Assembly: GCA_900557385.1 (NCBI GenBank)
Contig: USSP01000097.1
Span: forward strand, 1 to 7,041
Source: an uncultured Lachnospiraceae bacterium
GTDB lineage: Bacteria > Bacillota > Clostridia > Lachnospirales > Lachnospiraceae
Length of the DNA: 7,041 bases
Direction of reading: 5' to 3'
The notes under the pieces are model-generated. The model saw only the letters and a list, made by a program, of their open reading frames with translations, ran no database searches and was not told where the DNA came from. A program made the position numbers and the translations under genes. Of the stretch, positions 1 through 6,596 are shown piece after piece (the first letter of the stretch is position 1; each line of letters begins with the position of its first letter).

Positions 1-484
1 CACTATTGGCACCGTTTCGGGCGATAAAAGAACCGGTCGGATTACTGCCGTTTCCATTTCCTCCTAACAATCCTACATTCACAGGAGAACTGGCTGACGC
101 TCCTACCGCACGAATATAATAGTCGTAAATGGCGACATATTTGTTCAACTCATTTGCATCCGTAATCTCATTAACAGTAGTTACCGTTCCACTCGTATAA
201 ACAGGACTGCCGAATTTGTCCGTACTTCCAATCGGCGATACCGGACTGAGCTCTTTTGTGGCGGAATCTACGGTAATCGTACTGTTCCAGGTATTTTTAT
301 CCAGACTCAGTTCCAATCCCCCCGTGGTGGCTGCCTTCATCTTCAGTCCCTGCACTGTAGGAGAATCTGTCATAGTAAACCATGCAAAGGTAGCCGTACT
401 CATCATGGCGATTGTGACGCAGAGCATTACGAATGCGTTTCGGATATCCTTTCGATTTCGTTTTTTCTTCTGTTTGTTTTCCAT
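1..484 (-). CDS. SipW-class secreted surface protein (TasA/camelysin-like N-terminus), partial
   Basis: The gene starts at ATG 484-482 and runs off the window at position 1, so only 161 codons are visible. The N-terminus is very basic (MENKQKKKRNRKD), followed by a hydrophobic segment at about residues 17-34 that ends in ATFAWFT. That ending is characteristic of the signal peptides on TasA/camelysin-type proteins cleaved by SipW-family signal peptidases; the predicted cut is after A34 by analogy with TasA. The mature part begins with a beta-rich, Ser/Thr/Gly-rich segment (TTGGLELSLDKNTWN), as expected for an exported surface or fibre subunit. A GAGAGGG ribosome binding site lies 9 bases before the ATG. 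The gene starts 18 bp after the stop of the upstream gene, so the two are probably co-transcribed. The signal class is well supported. The exact role (matrix fibre, pilin-like subunit or other surface protein) is inference, and the missing C-terminus could carry further domains or a sorting signal. Confidence 0.75.
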   Translation of the reverse strand, partial: MENKQKKKRNRKDIRNAFVMLCVTIAMMSTATFAWFTMTDSPTVQGLKMKAATTGGLELSLDKNTWNSTITVDSATKELSPVSPIGSTDKFGSPVYTSGTVTTVNEITDANELNKYVAIYDYYIRAVGASASSPVNVGLLGGNGNGSNPTGSFIARNGANS

Positions 485-502
485 CTTGCTTTACCCTCTC
501 TT

Positions 503-1370
503 TTAGTATTTTATCCGCAGTATCAATTCAATCGTTCCGCCTAAAATGTCATTGACGCATTCCGGGTCTTCCCCTTCCAGCCAGATCACTACTGTATATT
601 TGTCCATTTCTCCCGGCATGATTTCCGCTCGTTGTCCGGTTTCCACGATTTTACCGGAGACAAAGGGTGTGGTGGTGAGACGATAACCCGTTCCGTCCTT
701 TGCCATCATGTCTGGATCTCTGGCGATGTCCATAAAAGGAAATTCCGTCTCCGACCATTGCCACTCTGCCGAGCCATCCGGTCGCGCTGCCGCGTAAATC
801 GACTGTTCACCATTGTGCAAACAATACCCAGGCTGCCTTATCGATTCCCTTACCCGCACGGCGTATGGAAAGCGTCTGTGTGTAGGTAATCGGGTCAAAG
901 CTTACATTTTTCACATAAAAGGTATACGCCACATAATCCATGCCGTTATGGTCACCGTCAATTTCCGTTACCTGAGGGTCGATATCATAAATACTGATAT
1001 TATCCGCCTCATCAATTGCGGTGCCCTTTAGCAAAATCTTTTCCTCAGTAAAAGCCGGGGTATCATCGATCAACAAACGCTTTTCTCCCGGATGATCCAC
1101 ACGGATGACAAACTCTCCGGCTCCTGTATAAAAAGCCGCCATCACATAGCCGGTAACCAGAATGCCGCTGATGATTGCCACGCCCTGCCATGCCGCTGTA
1201 ATTCGGAAAATACTCCGGGTCAGGCTTCTTCCACCCAGCCACCAGTAATGAAACCGCTGTAGCAGGTCAAACCGCAGCCCACCCTTCTTTTTGATCAGAA
1301 GCTTCTCTCTCAAACTTTTCTTTACTTTCCGTTCATCGTGATGTCCAACAGTTCTATCTCTTTTCTGCAT
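503..1370 (-). pseudogene. Membrane-anchored secreted protein of the SipW-associated type, frameshifted
   Basis: Two overlapping minus-strand frames read as one protein broken by a frameshift. The first frame (from ATG 1370) ends at a TGA at 809-807 just after the residues KAAWVLFAQW. The second frame carries on with HNGEQSIYAA and ends at the TAA at 505-503. Removing one base within about 815-830 (for instance from TTT at 821-819 or GGG at 829-827) restores one protein of about 288 residues. It has a basic N-terminus rich in Lys/Arg, a hydrophobic segment at about residues 60-79 and then AAFYTGAGE, loosely like a SipW-type export signal. The body is acidic and beta-rich (NGMDYVAYTFYVKN; YTVVIWLEGEDPEC; ILGGTIELILRIKY). 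I know no characterised function. The start is uncertain: ATG 1370 has GGAG 11 bases upstream but overlaps the HD-GYP gene by 49 bp, while TTG 1313 lies 8 bp after that gene's stop with GGAAAG 11 bases upstream. It could be a true pseudogene, a reversible mutation or a sequence error. Confidence 0.65.
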
Positions 1371-1984
1371 TTCACAAAACACTCCACAAGTTCCGGTTGG
1401 AACTGTTTACCGGATTCCTTCTGTAATATTTTTATGGCATCCTCGCCACTAATCCGCTCACGGTAGGGCTTCCAGCTCACCATGCCGTCATAGGTGTCTG
1501 CTACTGCACACACTCTGGCAAGGAACGGGATTTCCGTTCCTTGCCTGCCGTAAGGATAACCCGTGCCATCCCACCTCTCATGATGCATGAGTGCAACCTC
1601 CCGGAAGAAGGGCATAATATGCTCCGGAAAAATAGGGAAAAAAACACTTTTCTCTGCCTCAAGTGCATACAGCGTGTGTTTTCTGATTTCCTGCATTTCC
1701 TCTTGTGTCAGTGCCTCTACCTTATTATAAAGTTCTGCCGGAATATAATGTCTGCCGATATCATGCAGACGGAAAATCTGTTCTGCATAATCCCAGATAT
1801 CCTCCGGCAGCCTCTCATCCCATACCCCATCCCGTTCTGCCTGTTCCAAAAGTACCATAGCATAACAGGAAACACGATACATGTGCATCCGGATATCTCT
1901 TGGAATCATACTGTACAGACATTTGATATCCGGGAAAAATCCCTGCTTTGAACTTTTCATCTGTGAGCGGTCTGATACGATCAT
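1322..1984 (-). CDS. Stand-alone HD-GYP domain protein, probable cyclic-di-GMP phosphodiesterase
   Basis: This 220-residue cytosolic protein consists almost entirely of an HD-GYP domain, the family that hydrolyses cyclic-di-GMP at a di- or tri-metal site. Visible signature residues include H34 in the first helix (HMYRVSCYA), the HD pair H74-D75 in LHDIGRHYIP, and H103 in RKHTLYA. The full second signature HHERWDGTGYP is at residues 134-144, and VADTYDGM (D163) follows, then YRER. The lysine usual in HDIGK is arginine (R78). There is no receiver, PAS, GAF or membrane segment; the about 30 residues before the domain are unremarkable. The ATG at 1984 is chosen because GGAG lies 7 bases upstream; the longer reading from GTG 2047 has no such site and would overlap the predicted promoter. 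It is the first gene of the downstream unit, ahead of two secreted-protein genes, which suggests a link between cyclic-di-GMP level and surface-protein production. Activity on other cyclic dinucleotides cannot be excluded. Confidence 0.88.
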   Translation of the reverse strand: MIVSDRSQMKSSKQGFFPDIKCLYSMIPRDIRMHMYRVSCYAMVLLEQAERDGVWDERLPEDIWDYAEQIFRLHDIGRHYIPAELYNKVEALTQEEMQEIRKHTLYALEAEKSVFFPIFPEHIMPFFREVALMHHERWDGTGYPYGRQGTEIPFLARVCAVADTYDGMVSWKPYRERISGEDAIKILQKESGKQFQPELVECFVKCRKEIELLDITMNGK

Positions 1985-1991
1985 ATACTTT

Positions 1992-1995
1992 CTCC
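1992..1995 (-). promoter_or_regulatory. Ribosome binding site fixing the HD-GYP start
   Basis: GGAG (within GCGGAGAAAG) ends 7 bases before ATG 1984. It supports this start over the in-frame GTG at 2047, which would add 21 residues not resembling an HD-GYP domain. Confidence 0.7.
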
Positions 1996-2037
1996 GCAAT
2001 TTCTTATGTAAACCTATAATTGCATAAACATGGTATA

Positions 2038-2066
2038 ATGGTACCACATTGCGCGGTTTAAATCAA
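2038..2066 (-). promoter_or_regulatory. Predicted promoter for the HD-GYP and surface-protein unit
   Basis: On the minus strand, TTGATT (2066-2061) is followed after 17 bases by TACCAT (2043-2038). The TACCAT is preceded by TG plus one base, an extended -10 arrangement. Each hexamer matches the sigma-A consensus at only 4 of 6 positions. A start near 2031 would leave a leader of about 47 nt. The -10 overlaps a small inverted repeat, TGGTA-6-TACCA (2031-2046), which could be an operator or chance. Support is mainly positional: it lies between the terminator of the upstream unit and the first gene of the next. Confidence 0.35.
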
Positions 2067-2087
2067 TATTTGTCGAATTTTGTAATT

Positions 2088-2123
2088 AAAAAAAGAAGCT
2101 ATGCTTCCACATAGCTTCTTTTT
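2088..2123 (-). terminator. Rho-independent terminator after the chemoreceptor gene
   Basis: A 14-bp perfect inverted repeat (2090-2103 with 2110-2123; core GAAGCTATG/CATAGCTTC) encloses a 6-base loop. On the minus strand the arm runs into seven T residues (2094-2088). It begins about 50 bp after the chemoreceptor stop and ends that transcription unit. A T-rich stretch also follows on the plus strand, so the hairpin could work in both directions, but no plus-strand gene is seen here. Confidence 0.9.
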
Positions 2124-2173
2124 ATTAATTTCAGATTTTATTTTTGGCTATTTCAAGAAGGTTTCCTGTCATA

Positions 2174-4312
2174 TTAAATCGAAAAACCGGAGATTTCCGT
2201 CTTCAGGCTTTCCATATTCTCTCCCAATGCAGTGGATGTCTGGTTTAAATTCTGCACACCCTGCATAAGCTGATCAACCACTTCTCTTACCACCTCGACA
2301 CTATTGGTGGTCTCTTCGATAATTCCAGAGATATTCTTTACTGCCTCCACAGTATAACTGCATTCCTGATCCGCATGTCCGGTACTGTCAGAAATATTTT
2401 TCAGACCATCCACCAGCTGATTCATACGTTCCTGCATGTCGTTAAACAAACGAATTGCCTGCTCTACCGCATCCGTCTGGGATGCAACCATATCCTGTGC
2501 CGCCTGTGCGCTTTCCACACTGTTCATGGTCTGCTCAGTGATATGCCCTACATTATTGCGGATCTGACCGGCAGCCTGTGCCGAATCCTCTGCCAGCTTA
2601 CGAATCTCCTCTGCTACGACGGCGAAGCCTCTTCCTGCCTCACCGGCTCTTGCAGCTTCAATGGATGCGTTCAAGGAAAGCAGATTCGTCTGTTGTGAAA
2701 TAGCGGTAATCGTTGCAACGAAAGAATTGATGGTATCGGATTCTTCCTGCAGTGATTCGATACTCTCTCCTACCTGCTTCGTGATATCTGTCGTTTCCTT
2801 TGCCTTCTCACCTAATTGGCTGACGATCTCCATGCCATGGGCAATCAGTTCTTTTGTCTCACCTACGAGTTTTTCGACCTGACCTACCACCGTACTGACT
2901 TCCTGCATTTCATTGGAAAGCAGCTGTGTCTTTGCCACGCACTCCTGGGCATGTGCCGTCTGCCGGATCATTCCTTCATTGATCTCATCTACTGCATGGG
3001 TAATCTCTGTGGAGTGACTGCTGATAATACCGGAAACCTCATTCACATCTTTGGCAGAGGCTTCCAGTTCACCGGTTGCCGCGTTTACCTTCGTTACCAG
3101 TTTCTTGGTATTATGAATCATGTGGTTCGCCGAAGCCGCCAGATTCTTGAATTCATCCCGTCCTTTGACCTTAACCTCAACAGTCAGGTCACCTTTGGCA
3201 ACTTCTCCAAACTTTTTGGAAATGCGGCTCATATTGGTCTGGATGCCTACGACGGTCAATATACCGATGGTCATCGCAATAATACATGCCAGTACTACCA
3301 AAACAACAGTCAGGCTCCGGATGGTTTCTGCCTGTTTCACAATCGCATGTACGGGAACCAGCGCGCATACGGTAGATCCCATTCTTACGCTGGTACTATA
3401 GAAAAACTGGTACTTCTGTCCCTGAAAATTAACCTGCTGCACACCACTCTCATCCTCTGTCATGGCTGCAACATCCGGGAAAAACTCCTGTCCGTAAAAT
3501 ACCTTCTCCCCCTCTGTGAGAATACTGTTATCACCTTCCTGGATATTTTCACTGATCAGTTCTCTGCCACTTTTGGTGACAAATCCAAGGATACTTCCCT
3601 CGCCCAAATCAATCTGACCGATCAGATCCTGAATGGAAGAAGGTTTAATATCTACCACTACACAGGCATTGGATTTCTGGGAAAGCAGCTGGTATGCCAT
3701 AATATAGGAGTCTTTATTCAGGCCGATAGCCTCATCCAGCATCGCATGGTCATCAATCCATCTCTGAATCCCCTTACCGCTTTCATCTGCCACACTTTCC
3801 TTATACTCCGTAAAGATACCATCATGTTCCGACCCGCCGTAAGTGCTTCCGGAAGATGTGATCATGCTGATACCCGGTTTTGTTACAATATGAATGTCGG
3901 AAATAAACTGGTTTGTATTTTTGGAAGTAATCGCCTGGGTTCGCATGGTTGTGATCAGATTGGATCTACCCTTGGGGTCACTATCGTACATTCCATAGAA
4001 ATAATCGGTCAGGCTGCTATCGTATGCATATTTCATCCCTTCCGACTCAATGAAGGAACAAACCATGCTCACATAATCTGCAGCCATATCAACGGTCTGA
4101 CCCGCCGTTTCCCTGAACTTCTCGCTCATTCCGGAAACAGCCTTCTGATAGGCACATACACCGATGATAATCATAAAAATCACAGGCACCAGGAAACATA
4201 CAATAATTTTATTTCGAATGCTGAAGAGCAGCATTCCCTTAGGGGATTTCTCTTTTTGTACCTTTTCTTTTTGTACCTTTTCTTTTCGTACTTTCATTTT
4301 CCATTTGTCCAT
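2174..4312 (-). CDS. Methyl-accepting chemotaxis protein with large extracellular sensor domain
   Basis: This is a 712-residue transmembrane chemoreceptor that passes ligand signals to CheA/CheW and so to the flagellar motor. The order is: a basic cytosolic N-tail (1-34), transmembrane helix 1 (about 35-53), an extracellular sensor of about 275 residues (55-330) and transmembrane helix 2 (about 333-355). A HAMP domain (about 356-408) and a long signalling coiled coil (about 420-700) follow. The conserved hairpin tip is clear at about 539-573 (ISQQTNLLSLNASIEAARAG, then GRGFAVVAEEIRKLA). The sensor's size, with a long N-terminal helix, fits the double-Cache class, but its ligand motif was not verified. 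There is no CheR-binding pentapeptide at the C-terminus (ISGFSI). The start is firm: GGAGG lies 7 bases before the ATG. It follows the carbohydrate-binding protein gene by 51 bp without a terminator, suggesting that it senses the same glycan or its products (inference). Confidence 0.95.
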   Translation of the reverse strand: MDKWKMKVRKEKVQKEKVQKEKSPKGMLLFSIRNKIIVCFLVPVIFMIIIGVCAYQKAVSGMSEKFRETAGQTVDMAADYVSMVCSFIESEGMKYAYDSSLTDYFYGMYDSDPKGRSNLITTMRTQAITSKNTNQFISDIHIVTKPGISMITSSGSTYGGSEHDGIFTEYKESVADESGKGIQRWIDDHAMLDEAIGLNKDSYIMAYQLLSQKSNACVVVDIKPSSIQDLIGQIDLGEGSILGFVTKSGRELISENIQEGDNSILTEGEKVFYGQEFFPDVAAMTEDESGVQQVNFQGQKYQFFYSTSVRMGSTVCALVPVHAIVKQAETIRSLTVVLVVLACIIAMTIGILTVVGIQTNMSRISKKFGEVAKGDLTVEVKVKGRDEFKNLAASANHMIHNTKKLVTKVNAATGELEASAKDVNEVSGIISSHSTEITHAVDEINEGMIRQTAHAQECVAKTQLLSNEMQEVSTVVGQVEKLVGETKELIAHGMEIVSQLGEKAKETTDITKQVGESIESLQEESDTINSFVATITAISQQTNLLSLNASIEAARAGEAGRGFAVVAEEIRKLAEDSAQAAGQIRNNVGHITEQTMNSVESAQAAQDMVASQTDAVEQAIRLFNDMQERMNQLVDGLKNISDSTGHADQECSYTVEAVKNISGIIEETTNSVEVVREVVDQLMQGVQNLNQTSTALGENMESLKTEISGFSI
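4251..4295. repeat. 15-bp tandem repeat in the chemoreceptor N-terminus
   Basis: Two identical 15-bp units (4251-4265 and 4266-4280, TCTTTTTGTACCTTT) are followed by a third, imperfect unit (4281-4295). On the minus strand they encode repeated KVQKE residues in the cytosolic tail before the first membrane helix. The unit length is a multiple of three, so copy-number change would keep the frame. Confidence 0.85.
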
Positions 4313-4363
4313 AGCTTTTCCTCCGGTTGTTAGGGTGGCAAGCTTTTCTCGTCACCTGATTGA

Positions 4364-4990
4364 CTACTGCTCACTATAGATTTCCCATTCCGCTATCTGT
4401 GCCCCTTCCGCACCTGTGTTGGAATAAAAATTCAGGCGGACAGCTCGTACTGTGATCTCGTCAAATTCCAGTACTACTTCATTATTCCGATCCGGGGTGA
4501 ATTCATAATCCTGTTTTTCCATAAATTCTGTGAAGTTCTCTCCGTCCGTACTGATATCCACAGAAAAACTCTGGGTACGTGCGCTCCATATCGGTTTGGG
4601 ACAAAGCATCAGTTTCATGGCATGAATGGTGCGATCTTCCTCAAAGGTGGCCGTCAGCGTATTGGGATATGCATTGCTCACTCCTTCCCAATAAGACAGT
4701 CCGTTTACATTGCCGTCCTTCACTTTACGTGCATTGTATACATCGTTATAACCGTTATCCTCGATTTTGGCATCGCGGACAATATTTTCTCCGTCCGGTA
4801 TCACCGGTTCATAAACTTCTTTGATAAAAAGCGGGTGTTCCTGACTCTGGGTCTGTTCCGGTGCTGCTATTACTGTCACCTCTCCCCAGCCATGCTCTGT
4901 GGGAGCATTCCGGGAGGTGAAAACCTTTCCCCATATTCCTGCAACTACCACCACTGCCACAGCCAGTACGATCCATTTTATTTTCTTCAT
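4364..4990 (-). CDS. Membrane-anchored F5/8 type C (discoidin-like) carbohydrate-binding protein
   Basis: This 208-residue protein has a short basic N-terminus (MKKIKW) and one hydrophobic segment (about 7-20) that looks like a signal anchor with no lipobox cysteine. A linker of about 50 residues rich in Pro/Glu/Gln follows. The rest (about 75-205) has the look of an F5/8 type C or CBM32-like jelly-roll: DGNVNGLSYWEG near the start, SFSVDISTDGENFTEF in the middle and VRAVRLNFYSNTG before the final strand EWEIYS. Such domains bind sugars on polysaccharides or glycoproteins. No catalytic domain is present, so it probably acts as a surface glycan-binding partner of the hydrolase encoded 24 bp upstream. 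AGGAGG lies 5 bases before the ATG, which fixes the start. The family assignment is by pattern, without alignment; the ligand is unknown. Confidence 0.75.
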   Translation of the reverse strand: MKKIKWIVLAVAVVVVAGIWGKVFTSRNAPTEHGWGEVTVIAAPEQTQSQEHPLFIKEVYEPVIPDGENIVRDAKIEDNGYNDVYNARKVKDGNVNGLSYWEGVSNAYPNTLTATFEEDRTIHAMKLMLCPKPIWSARTQSFSVDISTDGENFTEFMEKQDYEFTPDRNNEVVLEFDEITVRAVRLNFYSNTGAEGAQIAEWEIYSEQ

Positions 4991-5014
4991 GACTACCTCC
5001 TGCCTGAGCCTTTG

Positions 5015-6589
5015 TTATTCGATCACAATTTGACTCGTAGTTGCATCATCAATCTCAAACTTTCCTGTTGTTTCATCCTTTACTGCCTTTCCCAACAGGT
5101 CAAAATCCGAAATTGTCACATTGGATACCCGGTGCGCTTCATCATATCCCTGGATCCGTGAAGCCGCTTCCTTCCCGGATAAAACGTGAAAGCCATCGAT
5201 TATCACGTTAGCAATTGTTCCGCGTTCCAGTGTGGTCGACCAGTTTCCGCTCTGCATGATGTTGATATCAATCAGATACGGCATCTCATCTGCATCACCG
5301 CTTCCTACTTCCTCATGCTCTACCGTAACATTACGGAATGTGATGCCGTTTATTGCTGCATCGTCTCCGTTGTGCACAGAAATGACCGGTTTATGGAAAT
5401 TATTTAACACCGTAATATTTTCAAAGGAAACACGTTCGATCACAGCATCCGGCTGTTTTCCCTTATTCGTCTCATACCCTACTTCCATCGATTGTGCAAA
5501 ATCCGTCCAGATCTGTGTGTCATGAAAAGCGATATCCGTGCTGTTCTGGTCGTAGTTTTTCACCACCAGAGAATCATCCCAGCTGCGGACGAAGCAGTTT
5601 TTCACTTCATAATTCTGACAGGACTGTAAGCTGATTCCATCTCCATTGGGACGGGAAGTAATGATCCGCACACCATCAATCACGCCGTTATTGGAATCGT
5701 ATGCCTGGCATGCCCATGCATTACTGTTCAAAACGATAATATTCTCCAGCGTGATATCATGACAATGATCAAATTTTAAGGGAATATATGCCGCTTTTCC
5801 CTGCCAGCCTTCCAACTGGGATCCATCCAGGATGCCTCTTCCACATACCTTGATGTCGTGTTCGAAGTTGGAATTTACGATACCGTGTACCACACTGCCT
5901 CCTGCCAGATACAGGGTCTGCCCGCTCTTTAACATAATGGATTCAATATTCCATTCACCGGGACCGATATAGATGACATTGGGGTCATCTGCATCCGGCA
6001 CTTCCGTCTCAATGGCATTGGCAAATAAATGAACGGCTCTTTCCGGACTGCCATCAAACTGTACGGTGTAGTTTCCCGGTGTGTTAATACGGAAGGTTAC
6101 GGTATGTGCCTGTGCATCCACCACCGGCTCAATTCCTGCCGAAAGCGGGCTGACGGAAACGGTCTCACAAAGTCTGTCCGGTGCTGTCACGGTCACTTCT
6201 ACCGTTCCCTCAAAATCAAAATAAGCCAGGGGAGTCCGTGACTGAGGCGGCAGATAATTGCTCACCCATTGTCTGGTATGATTGACATTGGTATCATATA
6301 CATAGCATTCCTGCCCGTTTACCGTAACCGTTGTATCGGTGCAGTGTAAAAGAGAAAAGTCTCTTCCCTGCTCTGATGTATTTTTTAAATCTTCCCCTGT
6401 GGCATCCCGCAGAGATTTCGGTCCTTCATAAAGGACAACTTTTGCCTGTTCGATTTCCGTCCACTTCTCCTGTTCCTGTTTTCTTTCCTGAAGCTTCTGG
6501 ATCCCTATGAATCCGGCAAATACCAGTGCCACCAGAAGAATCAGGCAAACAATATTACCCCATATACTTTTTTTCATCACAATACCCAT
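5015..6589 (-). CDS. Membrane-anchored beta-helix glycoside hydrolase, GH28/GH49 type
   Basis: This 524-residue protein has an N-terminal hydrophobic segment (about 12-30) likely to be an uncleaved anchor, followed by a charged helix. A beta-sandwich region comes next (about 85-200, with YLPPQSRTPLAYFDFEGTVE), then a right-handed parallel beta-helix (about 200-520) starting IGPGEWNIESIMLKSGQTLY. Candidate catalytic aspartates of glycosidase clan GH-N are visible: D317 in PNGDGIS, and D338 and D339 in SWDDSLVVK. They sit where GH28 has NTD and DD. The Gly-His-Gly and Arg-Ile-Lys motifs of true polygalacturonases are not evident. The beta-sandwich plus beta-helix layout resembles GH49 dextranase and isopullulanase. 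The neighbouring beta-phosphoglucomutase makes an alpha-glucan substrate attractive, but this is inference. The start is unclear: AAAGGA is too close to ATG 6589 (1 base), 10 bases from GTG 6580 and 13 from ATG 6577, so the protein may begin at MKKSIWGN. Confidence 0.8.
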   Translation of the reverse strand: MGIVMKKSIWGNIVCLILLVALVFAGFIGIQKLQERKQEQEKWTEIEQAKVVLYEGPKSLRDATGEDLKNTSEQGRDFSLLHCTDTTVTVNGQECYVYDTNVNHTRQWVSNYLPPQSRTPLAYFDFEGTVEVTVTAPDRLCETVSVSPLSAGIEPVVDAQAHTVTFRINTPGNYTVQFDGSPERAVHLFANAIETEVPDADDPNVIYIGPGEWNIESIMLKSGQTLYLAGGSVVHGIVNSNFEHDIKVCGRGILDGSQLEGWQGKAAYIPLKFDHCHDITLENIIVLNSNAWACQAYDSNNGVIDGVRIITSRPNGDGISLQSCQNYEVKNCFVRSWDDSLVVKNYDQNSTDIAFHDTQIWTDFAQSMEVGYETNKGKQPDAVIERVSFENITVLNNFHKPVISVHNGDDAAINGITFRNVTVEHEEVGSGDADEMPYLIDINIMQSGNWSTTLERGTIANVIIDGFHVLSGKEAASRIQGYDEAHRVSNVTISDFDLLGKAVKDETTGKFEIDDATTSQIVIE

Positions 6590-6590
6590 A

Positions 6591-6596
6591 TCCTTT
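6591..6596 (-). promoter_or_regulatory. Ribosome binding site of the beta-helix hydrolase gene
   Basis: AAAGGA (6596-6591) overlaps the last base of the upstream stop codon. It is only 1 base from ATG 6589, 10 from GTG 6580 and 13 from ATG 6577. The spacing argues for translation starting at 6580 or 6577 rather than at the longest frame. Confidence 0.5.

Larger units (their letters stand above)
1985..2173. other. Intergenic gap between the two operons
   Basis: This is the largest non-coding stretch. It holds the terminator of the upstream unit, a predicted promoter, a short inverted repeat and the HD-GYP ribosome binding site. The 50 bp between the chemoreceptor stop and the hairpin, and the AT-rich bases 2067-2087, show nothing else that I can recognise. 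I see no riboswitch-like conserved structure, although a small cyclic-di-GMP aptamer would be the thing to look for next to an HD-GYP gene; the leader of about 47 nt looks too short for one. Confidence 0.6.

Noticed and set aside
807..830. Programmed ribosomal frameshift
   Set aside because: No slippery heptamer, no rare-codon or stop-codon shift site and no obvious downstream structure; a +1 shift would be needed without a known signal.
503..898. Independent small gene starting near 898
   Set aside because: Its first about 25 codons overlap the well-formed upstream frame and read as nonsense. Only the part below about 820 looks like protein, so it is the 3' part of the frameshifted gene.
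2034..2039. Perfect TATAAT on the plus strand
   Set aside because: No -35-like hexamer at 16-18 bases upstream, and there is no plus-strand gene downstream; it is likely an accident of the AT-rich intergenic region.
2088..2123. Hairpin as a CRISPR or mobile-element end
   Set aside because: It is a single inverted repeat with T tracts directly after a gene; terminator function explains it fully.
2816..4333. Long open frame of 505 codons on the plus strand
   Set aside because: It lies wholly opposite the clear chemoreceptor gene. Its translation is rich in Cys, His and Ile with no domain, and it has no credible start region; it is a shadow of codon bias.
5015..6589. Calling the beta-helix protein a polygalacturonase
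   Set aside because: The aspartates fit clan GH-N, but the GHG and RIK motifs are not seen and the N-terminal beta-sandwich and neighbourhood point away from pectin.
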